Part shown: in pieces, positions 8,189 through 17,071 of the stretch | Layout of the letters: every line of letters begins with the position of its first letter | Position numbering within the stretch: the first letter of the stretch is position 1 | Origin: Mesorhizobium sp. B2-7-2 | Lineage (GTDB): Bacteria > Pseudomonadota > Alphaproteobacteria > Rhizobiales > Rhizobiaceae | DNA: 64,000 bases | Assembly: GCF_006440775.1 (NCBI RefSeq) | Contig: NZ_VFTZ01000001.1 | Coordinates: forward strand, 372,001 to 436,000 | Direction: 5' to 3' | The notes under the pieces: generated by a model | What the model was told of the DNA's origin: nothing | What the model saw: the letters and a program-made list of their open reading frames with translations, nothing else | Database searches by the model: none | Made by a program: the position numbers and the translations under genes

Positions 8189-9093
8189 GCCTGCAATTCA
8201 TCGTCGACGGATTGCTGACCGGCTCCATGATCGGCCTCGGCGCCATCGGCGTGACGCTCACCTATTCTATCCTGCGTTTCTCCAACTTCGCCCATGGCGA
8301 CTTCATGGCCTGGGGAACCTATGCGACGCTGGCCGTGGTCAGCGCCATCGGCGCGACCTTCGGCAAGATGGCGCCGATCGGGCCACTGTCCTTCGGCTGG
8401 TCGCTGCTTGTCGCCCTGGTCGTCGGCATGGCGTTCACTGCCCTGCTGGCGCTCCTGCTCGACAAGGTGCTGTTCTCGCGGCTGCGCTCGCAAGGCCAGG
8501 CAATCATCGTCGTGATGGCGAGCTTCGGCGCCTCCATGGCGCTGCGCAGCCTGTTGGAGTTCACCTTCACCTCACGGCCGACCTATTTCAGCCGCGCGAT
8601 CCAGATCGCCATGCCGATCGGCTTCGGCATCCGCATCACGCCTGACCAGATCGCCTTGCTGCTGCTGACCGCCGTGCTCGTGCTCGGCGTGCATCTGCTG
8701 ATGACGCGCACGCAGACCGGCCGCTCGATGCAGGCGCTAAGCCAGAACGCGGCGCTGGCCCGCATTGTCGGCATCAACGTCGCCAAGGTGGTGCGCGTCA
8801 CCTGGATCGTCGGCGGCTCGCTTGCCTGCGTGGCCGGCGTGATGATTGGCATTCTGGTGCAGATCCGACCGTTCATGGGCTTCGACATGCTGCTGCCGAT
8901 GTTCGCCGCCGCCATTCTTGGCGGCATCGGCAGCATCCCGGGCGCGGTACTCGGCGGCCTGATTATCGGGCTCGCCGAAGCCGGCGCGGTGCAGTTGATC
9001 GGTGCCGAATGGCGCGCCGCCGTATCCTTCATCATCCTGATGGCGGTGCTGTTCGTGCGGCCGATCGGCCTTTTCGGAGTTGGGGAAAGATGA
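8185..9093 (+). CDS. ABC transporter permease, LivH type
   Basis: A 302-residue inner-membrane permease. It opens with the LivH hallmark QFIVDGLLTGSMIGLGAIGV and continues with about eight hydrophobic helices; the ATPase-coupling loop is in the region containing GRSMQALSQNAALARIVGI. The ATG at 8185 was chosen over an in-frame upstream codon because it is preceded by GGGAGGCG and overlaps the LivF stop by 4 bases. It forms the translocation pore with the LivM-type subunit. Confidence 0.92.
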   Translation: MSLQFIVDGLLTGSMIGLGAIGVTLTYSILRFSNFAHGDFMAWGTYATLAVVSAIGATFGKMAPIGPLSFGWSLLVALVVGMAFTALLALLLDKVLFSRLRSQGQAIIVVMASFGASMALRSLLEFTFTSRPTYFSRAIQIAMPIGFGIRITPDQIALLLLTAVLVLGVHLLMTRTQTGRSMQALSQNAALARIVGINVAKVVRVTWIVGGSLACVAGVMIGILVQIRPFMGFDMLLPMFAAAILGGIGSIPGAVLGGLIIGLAEAGAVQLIGAEWRAAVSFIILMAVLFVRPIGLFGVGER

Positions 9094-10073
9094 TCGATCT
9101 CATCGGCTATGGCGCCTTCTTCCTGAGCACGGCGCTGATCTTCTCGCTGGTCACGCTGGGCCTCAATTTGCAATGGGGGCTGACGGGCCTATTCAACGTC
9201 GGCCTCGCCGGTTTCGTCGCCATCGGCGCCTACACATCGGCGCTGCTGACGACACCGGACGACCCCGCGCGCCTCGGCGGTTTCGGCCTGCCGATCCTTG
9301 TCGGCTGGGCCGGCGCCATGGTGGTGGGCGGCGTTGCCGCAGCCCTTACCGGCATAGCGACGCTGCGTCTGCGGTCCGACTATCTAGCGATCACCACGTT
9401 CGGTGTCGCGGTGGTCGTGCAACTGGTCGCACTCAACGCGCAGAAGCTGACCGGCGGGCCGTTCGGCATCGGTTTCATCCCGCGTCCCTTCGGCAGCCTC
9501 GCCGAAACTCCGCTGCTGTTCAATCTGTCGAACCTTGCTGTCGTCTCGGCTGTCACGCTGATCGCCTATCTGGCCTTGGAGCATCTGTCACGCAGCCCAT
9601 GGGGCCGTGTGCTCAAGGCGCTGCGGGAGGACGAAAGAGCGGCGATTTCGCTCGGCAAGAGCGCTAGCTTCTACCGCGTCCAGGCCTTCGCCGTCGGCGG
9701 CGCTATCATGGCGCTGGCCGGCGCACTTCAGGCGCATTTCACCGGCTTCATCGCGCCGGACAATTATCTGCCGATCCTGACCTTCCAGGTCTGGGTGATG
9801 CTGATCGTCGGCGGCTCGGGCAGCAATCTCGGTGGCGTCGTCGGCAGCATCTTGGTCTGGGCGATCTGGGCTGGATCAGGCACGCTGACCAGCTTTCTCT
9901 TCCCGCCGGAGCAGCAGGCTCGCGCCGCCTCGCTGCAGATCGTCGCCATCGGCGTCATGCTCTGCGTCATCTTGCTGGTCCGGCCGAACGGACTGTTCGG
10001 CGACAGGCCAAAGCGGCCGCGCTTCGGCAAACGGGCGAAGCTGGCCGCTGCCAAGAGCGGCTCTGGCTCATGA
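9090..10073 (+). CDS. ABC transporter permease, LivM type
   Basis: A 327-residue permease with the LivM opening (LNLQWGLTGLFNVGLAGFVA) and a long run of hydrophobic helices, ending in a basic Lys/Arg-rich tail. The coupling loop motif GRVLKALREDERAAISLGK is clear. Translation starts at the ATG that overlaps the LivH stop (ATGA). The gene overlaps the following oxidase gene by 4 bases, which ties the enzyme to the transporter. Confidence 0.92.
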   Translation: MIDLIGYGAFFLSTALIFSLVTLGLNLQWGLTGLFNVGLAGFVAIGAYTSALLTTPDDPARLGGFGLPILVGWAGAMVVGGVAAALTGIATLRLRSDYLAITTFGVAVVVQLVALNAQKLTGGPFGIGFIPRPFGSLAETPLLFNLSNLAVVSAVTLIAYLALEHLSRSPWGRVLKALREDERAAISLGKSASFYRVQAFAVGGAIMALAGALQAHFTGFIAPDNYLPILTFQVWVMLIVGGSGSNLGGVVGSILVWAIWAGSGTLTSFLFPPEQQARAASLQIVAIGVMLCVILLVRPNGLFGDRPKRPRFGKRAKLAAAKSGSGS

Positions 10074-11374
10074 ATGCCGCGATCCGGCAGGACGCACATG
10101 GCACTTCGCTCTGGCATGCCGTCAGCCGCAGTCATCGCGAGCGGACTCCCCTGCATGGCGAGATCGATACCGACCTCGCCATTGTCGGCGGTGGTTTCTC
10201 CGGCCTTTCGACTGCGCTGCACGCCGCCGGGAAAGGACTTTCCGTGGCCGTTCTCGAAGCCGAAATCATTGCCTGGGGCGCGACCGGCCGGAATGCCGGT
10301 TTCGTCGTGCCGAACTTCGCCAAACTGGATCCGGACAGCATCCTTGCATATCTCGGCCCCAAACGGGGCGAGAGGCTGATCGATTTCGCCGCCAGCAGTG
10401 CCGACCTCGTGTTCGGCCTGATCCGACAGCATCGTATCGACTGCGACGCGGTGCAGAACGGATGGATCCAGCCGGCGCATTCGCCGGCCGCCCTGGAGAA
10501 GGTTAAATCCCGTGCCGGACAATGGGCGCGGCGCGGCCGACCCGCCGTCACCCTGGACCGGCGGGAAGTCGAAGCGCTGACCGGCGCGCGCGGCTATGTC
10601 GGTGGATGGATGGATCGTTCAGGCGGTGTGCTCAATCCAGTCGCCTATGCACGCGGATTGGCCGACGCGGCGGGAAGCGCCGGCGCGCGGATTTTCGAAC
10701 GGACGCGTGTCACGTCGGTTGATCGAAGGGCCGATGGCTGGGCGCTTAAAACGCCAACCGGCACGGTGCGCGCGGCCAGGGTGCTGATCGCCACCAATGC
10801 CTATGGCGGATCGCTCAATCCGTTGCTTGAGCGGACTTATTTCCCGCTGAAAGTTTTCCAGATCGCGACGCGGCCCCTGCCGCGCGACATCCGCGCGCGT
10901 CTGCTTCCCGGTGGGCAAGGCGTCGGCGACACCAGACGCAATCTCTTCACCTTCCGCTTCGATGCCGACAACCGGCTGATCAGCGGCGGAATGCATATTC
11001 TGGGCGCCGGCGCCGATACGCGTGTGCCGCAAACGATCTGGCGGCGGCTTTCTACGCATCTGGATCTGCCCGATCTGCCCCCGCTCGCCTATGGCTGGTC
11101 GGGGATAGCTGCCGTCGAACCGGATTTCCTGCCGCACCTCCTGGACCTCGGCCCCGGCCTGATCGCCGGCCGTGCCTGCAATGGACGCGGCATCGCCATG
11201 ACGACGGCGATGGGCAAGGTACTGGCCGATTGGGGCGCTGGAACCGACGCCCGCGACCTGCCGCTGCCGTTCGCGCCGCCGGCGCGGATCCCGTTCCACG
11301 CCCTGCTGCGGCATGCGCCCAAAATGCTGCTCGGCTGGAGCATGCTGCGCGACCGGATGGACGAGAAGGCCTAG
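10070..11374 (+). CDS. FAD-dependent oxidoreductase (DAO/PuuB-like amine or amino-acid oxidase)
   Basis: A 434-residue flavoprotein of the DAO family. The dinucleotide-binding motif is DLAIVGGGFSGLSTALHA (residues ~26-43), followed by EAEIIAWGATGRNAGFV, which resembles the FAD-contact region of PuuB/OrdL-type oxidases. The C-terminal cofactor segment is RACNGRGIAMTTAMG. It likely oxidises an amino acid, polyamine conjugate or other amine carried in by the co-transcribed transporter, giving an imine and a reduced acceptor. Its start overlaps livM by 4 bases. Substrate is not assigned by sequence alone. Confidence 0.88.
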   Translation: MNAAIRQDAHGTSLWHAVSRSHRERTPLHGEIDTDLAIVGGGFSGLSTALHAAGKGLSVAVLEAEIIAWGATGRNAGFVVPNFAKLDPDSILAYLGPKRGERLIDFAASSADLVFGLIRQHRIDCDAVQNGWIQPAHSPAALEKVKSRAGQWARRGRPAVTLDRREVEALTGARGYVGGWMDRSGGVLNPVAYARGLADAAGSAGARIFERTRVTSVDRRADGWALKTPTGTVRAARVLIATNAYGGSLNPLLERTYFPLKVFQIATRPLPRDIRARLLPGGQGVGDTRRNLFTFRFDADNRLISGGMHILGAGADTRVPQTIWRRLSTHLDLPDLPPLAYGWSGIAAVEPDFLPHLLDLGPGLIAGRACNGRGIAMTTAMGKVLADWGAGTDARDLPLPFAPPARIPFHALLRHAPKMLLGWSMLRDRMDEKA

Positions 11375-11993
11375 ACCGAACCGTGCCTGCCGCGGGACCA
11401 ATGCGCTTGCCGCGGTCGTGTGTTGCGCCGGCACGCCCCTTGGCCGCGACCGCCGCTGGCGACAGCTGCGCGGTCGAAGGAAGGCGAACGCGCCAAAAGT
11501 TTGATGCCTCATAAATTATCCAAAAGCCGTGTCTATTATCCCATACTGTCCCTAAGCACCCGCAATTCGGGCCGAGGCGCGACCCAGAAAGCTCGAAAAG
11601 CTTCCAAGAACCCAGGAAAATTGGACGCCGCATCGGACACTAAAGCCCACGGATACCGCAGCGAACGTCCGCGATAGTGCGGCCAACATCGTCAGCAGAA
11701 GGGTGTCCTAATAGGGCTGTCGGCGGCTCCGTCGTGAGAACGAAAAAAGAAGAGAAGCAGAACTTTCGTGTGCGATTTTTGCACACGGTCTCCCGCAACT
11801 ATCTGATATTACTTACCTATCTTCCCAGTCCATCATTGGTGCTATGGCAACTCTATGCTCTTGATTTTTCAGCATTTTTTTCTTTAACACATCAAATTCT
11901 TAGCTCGTAGCGGACCCACCCGAATTTACGCCAGGATACGACCCTTTTCGCCACGTTTCGATCTCTCAGTGCACACGGAGCGCACACGAAAAA
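11375..11993. other. Intergenic region with repeat sequence and AT-rich spacer
   Basis: This ~620-base stretch holds the first part of the right direct repeat (from 11547) and then an AT-rich segment at 11790-11930, clearly lower in GC than its surroundings. The integrase remnant begins right after it. No gene was recognised. The AT-rich part could be the old promoter or attachment-site flank of the integrase. Confidence 0.5.
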
Positions 11994-12260
11994 ATGGCCA
12001 CCTACACCAAGCTCTCGTCCGGTTCCTGGCGCGTGCAGGTCCGCCGCAGCTATGTCAGCGAGACCTTCCTGCGCCGTGACGACGCATGCCGCTGGGCGAC
12101 CGAAACCGAACGCCAAATAGATCGCGGAGAGACGCCGACCAAGTCCCGCATTGCGCGGCTTAAGACCTTCGGCGAGCTCATTGACGACCTCCATATCGAC
12201 CACATGTGCGATGTAGGCAAGTCTCCTCGCCGCTCTAAGGCCGCGGCCCTTGCTATGCTC
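11547..12260 (+). repeat. Right copy of the degenerate direct repeat
   Basis: This copy matches 1333-1740 but keeps about 300 bases lost from the left copy, including the AT-rich spacer and the first ~30 codons of the integrase. It has the same orientation as the left copy. Divergence is spread evenly over coding and non-coding parts, as expected if both copies are long dead. Confidence 0.8.
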
Positions 12261-12332
12261 CAACGACACCTGGGGAAGTGCAACATCGCGGCTCTCGATC
12301 GCGAACGACTCATTCGTCTTGGGCGTGACCGG
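11994..12332 (+). pseudogene. Tyrosine integrase (site-specific recombinase), N-terminal remnant
   Basis: It starts well, with an ATG followed by MATYTKLSSGSWRVQVRR, the strand-rich DNA-binding Arm/SAM-like start of a family of rhizobial phage-type integrases. It continues through RWATETERQIDRGETP and HIDHMCDVGK to LDRERLIRLGRDR at about residue 113, and then similarity stops. The catalytic domain with the R-H-R-Y residues is missing, so a normal length of roughly 350 residues has been cut to a third. It marks the edge of an old mobile element. Confidence 0.8.
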
Positions 12333-13214
12333 ATCGGCGGCTTCCAGACAAATCTTTCGAAGCCGCCTTTCAGTTGCCGTCTTCATCCACGTTGCAGCGG
12401 CCCCTCTTGGGCTATCTTCCCGCCTGTTTGTCCAATCGCAGGCGGTTGCCGGCCTCGGGACACCGACGCGCGGAACCGGCTGCCCAACGTCTTTCGAATT
12501 CGATCAAAGGAGAGATTGACGAATGACGTTCATTCATCGCGATGCGCCGCTCCTGCCGACCGAACTTGCGCCGCGGTGCTATGTTCCTGGCGACTGAGTT
12601 GCGAATCCTGCCGATCGTCAGAGTGCGGTAACCGATACGCCAACCGGCGAAGGCGAGACATAGCCCTATCCTTTTCGAGGGCAATTGAAATCTGATCGGG
12701 GTCGGTGACGCCCCGATCGAAAAGGCTCATCACTCTACCCGCCACTTGTTCGCGATGATCGATGCGAACGATCTCATGCTTCGCGCAGAAATCGATCACA
12801 ACATTTGTCAAAAAGGTGACATGAGTGCAGTCCGCCGCCCCTTTTTTTATCATCCCGGCTGCCCTGTTCAACTTGCGCTCCGACTATCGAGCGGCCAAAC
12901 CTTCCCTGCAAAACCGGTGCCGGCACTGCTGATCCGAAACGAGACATGCAAGACGGGCCAACGGTGCTCAGTTCATCCCAGCGTACCTTTTTGGGTGTAC
13001 TGATACACGCATGATATGTCCGGCATACCTCCTTCTGCGGGCGCATTGGATTTCGGACGGGCGTATGATGCCCGTAGCCGGCGTCTTTTATGCCACCCAC
13101 GCCTCCGCCGGTTAGGCCCGGCCTGGGTATACCCCCCGCCGGCCGGGCCGCCGCCGCTGCCGTCGTATCCTTACGTTCGGCCGATGGGACGTCTAAAAAA
13201 GGAATCGAAGCCGA
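12333..13214. other. Long non-coding/degenerate stretch between integrase remnant and beta-helix gene
   Basis: About 880 bases with only short, poorly supported frames. A possible small minus-strand gene is listed separately. Close to 13080-13190 the plus strand is very rich in CCG/GCC and would encode a proline-rich peptide (PPPAGPPPLPSYPYVRP), but no start or ribosome site supports it. Confidence 0.4.
12530..12871 (-). pseudogene. Small hypothetical protein, possibly degraded
   Basis: The middle of this minus-strand frame reads as sensible protein, FLTNVVIDFCAKHEIVRI followed by VAGRVMSLFDRGVTDPDQIS, a helix-rich pattern seen in small rhizobial hypothetical proteins. The last third turns into Arg/Ser/Gln-rich sequence typical of a wrong frame, so a frameshift near 12670 is likely. 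I do not recognise a function. Confidence 0.3.
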
Positions 13215-14114
13215 ATGCACTTCTCGAGATTCGTTCCGGTTGTCGCCTTATCGGCAGTCATTGTCTTCCAAGCTGGCGTCGCTTCGCATTGGAGAGGAAC
13301 GGGGATCGTATCGGCGCGGACCCTTCTCCCCGTGTCAGACGGGAATGATTGGCCCGACGCCACAAACACGGGTATGCCCGCAGGAACTGTCCCGACTATC
13401 TACACAGGACCGAACGTCATTACCGTCGCCGGGACAGTGATCGAGAACAAGATCATCAATACCTACATTGAGGTGAGGGCCAAGAGCGTCACGATCCGTA
13501 ACAGCCGAATAGATTTCGACGGGTGGCATCCGATCTATGCCTACGAGGGTGCCGATGGCCTAACGGTCGAACGCTGCACGATTACAGGTCAGGGTAAGAC
13601 CGGCGGCTCCTACGGCATCGACACCAGTGACATATCTGGCTCGACGCTGATCGGGAACAACATCGCTGGCTACGAGAACGGTATCACGCCGGGATCAAAT
13701 GCGGTCATAAAGGGTAATTATATCCATGACCTGCAAGCAGGCGGCGCTGACCCGCACTATGACGGCATCCAACTGGGCGGGCATCCAAAGGTGCAAGCCA
13801 ATGTTCTGATTGAGAACAACACGATCATCGGACGTGACAATGCCGACGTGTGGATCACCAACGACTTCGGCTCGATAAATGGAATCAAGGTCAACCACAA
13901 TCAACTATTAGGCAAAGCGTCGGGAACTGGCCCCAACGTCTCGCTGCCCGTGTTCACGGTTTATGTCGACGGGGCGAAGCCAAACGGCACAATATCTGGG
14001 ATAACAATCACAAACAACGTTATCCAGCGCGGCGTTTATGGCTTTATTGACATTGACAGCGCCAGCAATGTCACAGGATCCGGTAACGTAGACCCGTTTG
14101 ACAGCCCTATCTGA
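13215..14114 (+). CDS. Secreted right-handed parallel beta-helix protein
   Basis: A 299-residue protein with an N-terminal hydrophobic segment (residues ~5-24) that looks like a Sec signal or anchor. The rest is a right-handed beta-helix: repeating rungs such as VTIRNSRIDF, LTVERCTITG, STLIGNNIAG, AVIKGNYIHD, VLIENNTIIG and ITITNNVIQRG, each with the N-N-x-I turn of pectate-lyase-like solenoids (about 8 rungs, residues 75-290). Such proteins bind or cleave polysaccharide, acting as lyases, epimerases or adhesins. It opens the exopolysaccharide locus, so a polymer-modifying or matrix role is likely. No catalytic residues can be pinned. AAGGAAT precedes the ATG. Confidence 0.8.
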   Translation: MHFSRFVPVVALSAVIVFQAGVASHWRGTGIVSARTLLPVSDGNDWPDATNTGMPAGTVPTIYTGPNVITVAGTVIENKIINTYIEVRAKSVTIRNSRIDFDGWHPIYAYEGADGLTVERCTITGQGKTGGSYGIDTSDISGSTLIGNNIAGYENGITPGSNAVIKGNYIHDLQAGGADPHYDGIQLGGHPKVQANVLIENNTIIGRDNADVWITNDFGSINGIKVNHNQLLGKASGTGPNVSLPVFTVYVDGAKPNGTISGITITNNVIQRGVYGFIDIDSASNVTGSGNVDPFDSPI

Positions 14115-14668
14115 TTGCATCTGACTGCGCGACCACAATCTTCTTGACGGTGTTTCGCCGATTGTTTCGGTTGCGAAACCCCGCACCTCGCCGGCCGACG
14201 GTTTCGGTGAGCGTTCCACCCAGCGCCGCAAATAATCGTGAGGCCGATTTGCGACATCCAGCACAAGGATCGCGGGGGGCCAGGAAATCTCTTGCCCAAT
14301 CCCAATGATCGTCCAGGGCGCCTAGTGACATGACAGTGGCTGGCTTTGGTGCGCAAGGCTTGCAAGCTCTGAGGGGTCGTCGCCGTTCGGCCAATGGCCA
14401 AGCCCATTTGCTCCTGAGTTAAGGTCGACGAATGGGAGGGTATGACAGCCTAGGCTGAAGGCTAACACATCCTTTTGGCTGTCTTATCCGGTGATCGCCT
14501 CTGAAGCAGGCAACACAATTATCCGAATTCACTAAGGGCTCGGTGCCGACAGGCTACTAGAATACGCGTCATGCGGGCCGGCGAGACATCTTTGCCGCGG
14601 GCATCCATTATTTTCGAGATCAGTGCCCACCGTGGAGCTTGCGACCGAATTATGGAGAGGGCTGCGTC
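14115..14668. other. Intergenic region upstream of the GMP-AGE gene
   Basis: About 550 bases with no convincing gene. A minus-strand frame at 14107-14394 contains two CxxC-like cysteines but lacks any recognised family or ribosome site. The promoter of the downstream gene should lie near its 3' end. Confidence 0.4.
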
Positions 14669-16963
14669 ATGCCGGACCGGATCGTAAGTTTCGTCATGAG
14701 CGGAGGCGTGGGTTCCAGGCTGTGGCCTCTTTCGCGGGAGGATAACCCCAAGCAATTTCATGATCTTTCCGGCGACGGGTCGATGCTTGTGAAAACTGTG
14801 CGACGCCTGAAGGCGCGACCGAGTGGCGATACTCCGATCCATCTGATCGCATCGGAGAGACACGCCGATCGAATTCTTTCCGACATTGTTCCACTGGGTT
14901 TGAATGGCGGCAGACCGGTTTTCGAGCCCGTCGGCCGCAACACCGCTGCGGCGGTTGCCCTGGCCACGCTGATAACTATTTTCGACTACGACCACGACAC
15001 GCTTCTGCTTGTGGTCCCCTCGGATCACGAGATATCGACCGAACTCAAATTCTGGGAAACTGTCGAGTCAGGCAGATTCGCTGCCGAGCGCGGCGACATC
15101 GTCGTATTCGGGATCAAGCCGACACACCCCGAAACCGGATACGGGTACATCGAGGTGGCGGCAGAAGGTGGCGTAGTGGCTGCGGCGTCGCGTTTCGTGG
15201 AAAAGCCTGACGCCGAAACGGCTCAACATTACCTGTCGTCGGGGCGATTTTATTGGAATGCCGGTATTTTCCTTTTTCGTGCCGAAACCATGCGGCGGGC
15301 GCTCCTCGAATTTCGGCCGGATATCTGGGAGACGGCCGAGAGAGCTTTTCGAGGCGCGCGGACCGATGTGTCGGGAACCTATATGCCCCGGAGCTTGTAT
15401 GAAGCCATTCCTTCTGTCTCGATCGACTACGCAGTGGTGGAGAAGACGCGCGAGATCACCATGGTCGCGGCTACTTTCGGCTGGAGCGATCTTGGGTCAT
15501 GGCAATCACTGCTCGATGCGAGCCCAACCGACCGCGATGGCAATGTCATGGTGGGCGATGTCGTCGCGATGGATTGCGACAGTTGTTATCTGAGAAGCCA
15601 AGGCAGGCTGCTGACTGTCATCGGGATGAAAGATGCGGCGGTGGTGGCAACTGCCGACGCAGTGTTTGTTGCCCCCGTCAGTCATAGCCAGAACGTCAGG
15701 AAGGTTGTCGAGCAGTTGGAGAAGAGCGGACGCCTCGAGACGAAGCTCACACCCTCGGAAGATCGCGTCATCATCAGCGGATCATGGCGCAAGCGCGTCA
15801 AGCACTGGCTATTTGATGAAACCCTCCCGCTGTGGTCCACGACGGGGGTCGACTATGTGCACGGCGGCTTCCATGAGGCACTGAGTTTCGATGGCAGGCC
15901 GCTTGGTAAGCCTAAGCGAATGCGGACCATGGCGCGCCAAATCTACGCTTTCGCAGTGGCCAAGGAACGCGGTTGGATGGGACCTGCCGACAAACTTATT
16001 GATCACGGCATCAACTTCATAGCCAGACACGGTCGCACCAACCGCGGTGGATGGGTTCGCGCCCTTCAGCCCGACGGAAGTGTGAGCGACCCGGAAGAGG
16101 ACACCTACGACCATTCGTGCGTGTTGCTAGCGCTTGCCCACGCGCATCGATGCAGCCACCCGGAGGCCTTGCGGCTCGCCGAAGAGACACTTCATTTCGT
16201 TGACACTCACCTGGAAGACGCCAGCTTAAACGGCTTCCTCGAGACCCCGGGCTCGAAAACTGTGCGGTACTCGAATCCTCATATGCACATGCTGGAAGCT
16301 TTTCTCGCTTGGTACAACGTCACGGGAGAGCGGTCGCATTTGCGCAGAGCCGCACGCATCATCGATCTCTGCCGCTGTCATTTCTTCGACGCGGAGAGTT
16401 GGACTCTCGGGGAGCGTTTCGACCTCGACTGGCAACCTTTACCGGGCAACGACGGCCAGTGGACGGAGCCCGGACATCATTTCGAATGGGCATCCCTGCT
16501 GGTGGAGTTTTCGCTGTTAAGCGGTCAGAAAGACTTAGTGCCGCTCGCGAGAAAACTCTACTCCTCGGCAATATCAAGTGGATTGAACCGGGCTACTGGT
16601 CTGGCTTATGCGGCTGTGTCGCGAAATGGAAATCCTCTTGATCGCATTTCGCGCAGTTGGCCACAATGCGAGGCGGTGAAAGCGGCCTGCGCGCTCGACG
16701 GCGTCGGCGGACCAGACTTAAAGCCTGAGATAGAAGCCCGCGTTGCCCGCCTGTTCAGGTGGCATATCGATCCCGCGCCAGTAGGCCTGTGGATCGACAG
16801 GATTGATGAAAGGGGGCGAGCGGCTGCGACCGAGGTCCCGGCAAGTATCTTCTACCACCTGGTAACTGCGTTGATCCAGTATCTCGACAAGACGGAGGGG
16901 CTAGTCGAGGCATTCGCGAAGCCGGAAACCGACAACACCGGTCTCGCACGGGTTTACGCCTGA
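14669..16963 (+). CDS. Bifunctional mannose-1-phosphate guanylyltransferase / AGE-type isomerase
   Basis: A 764-residue fusion. Residues 1-350 are a GMP nucleotidyltransferase: MSGGVGSRLWPLSRE (10-24) binds the nucleotide, with PSDHEI, FVEKPD and the sugar-binding GWSDLGSW motif. Residues ~365-750 are an N-acylglucosamine-2-epimerase-type (alpha/alpha)6 barrel (MRTMARQIYAFA, TYDHSCVLLALAHA, EPGHHFEWASLL with the expected catalytic His residues), which in this context likely acts as mannose-6-phosphate isomerase. Together they convert fructose-6-P toward GDP-mannose (phosphomannomutase is elsewhere). The usual PMI-GMP fusion has a small cupin instead. The ATG at 14669 has GGAGAGG eight bases before it. 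GDP-mannose would feed the dehydrogenase at 35815. Confidence 0.9.
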   Translation: MPDRIVSFVMSGGVGSRLWPLSREDNPKQFHDLSGDGSMLVKTVRRLKARPSGDTPIHLIASERHADRILSDIVPLGLNGGRPVFEPVGRNTAAAVALATLITIFDYDHDTLLLVVPSDHEISTELKFWETVESGRFAAERGDIVVFGIKPTHPETGYGYIEVAAEGGVVAAASRFVEKPDAETAQHYLSSGRFYWNAGIFLFRAETMRRALLEFRPDIWETAERAFRGARTDVSGTYMPRSLYEAIPSVSIDYAVVEKTREITMVAATFGWSDLGSWQSLLDASPTDRDGNVMVGDVVAMDCDSCYLRSQGRLLTVIGMKDAAVVATADAVFVAPVSHSQNVRKVVEQLEKSGRLETKLTPSEDRVIISGSWRKRVKHWLFDETLPLWSTTGVDYVHGGFHEALSFDGRPLGKPKRMRTMARQIYAFAVAKERGWMGPADKLIDHGINFIARHGRTNRGGWVRALQPDGSVSDPEEDTYDHSCVLLALAHAHRCSHPEALRLAEETLHFVDTHLEDASLNGFLETPGSKTVRYSNPHMHMLEAFLAWYNVTGERSHLRRAARIIDLCRCHFFDAESWTLGERFDLDWQPLPGNDGQWTEPGHHFEWASLLVEFSLLSGQKDLVPLARKLYSSAISSGLNRATGLAYAAVSRNGNPLDRISRSWPQCEAVKAACALDGVGGPDLKPEIEARVARLFRWHIDPAPVGLWIDRIDERGRAAATEVPASIFYHLVTALIQYLDKTEGLVEAFAKPETDNTGLARVYA

Positions 16964-17071
16964 CCTTACGTGATCGTCATAGCGATGCGCCGGTCGACGC
17001 TGCGCAAATTCGGATGCCGTCCGTCAGAAGCGGCATCGTTGGTGTGATAAGTTGGCACTGAGGGATGTGAG

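Noticed and set aside
12774..13220. A 148-codon minus-strand frame upstream of the beta-helix gene
   Set aside because: It is Pro/Gly/Arg-rich from GC-rich DNA and overlaps another weak frame; no support.
14107..14394. A 95-codon minus-strand frame with CxxC-like cysteines
   Set aside because: No ribosome site or known family, and the composition is not clearly coding.
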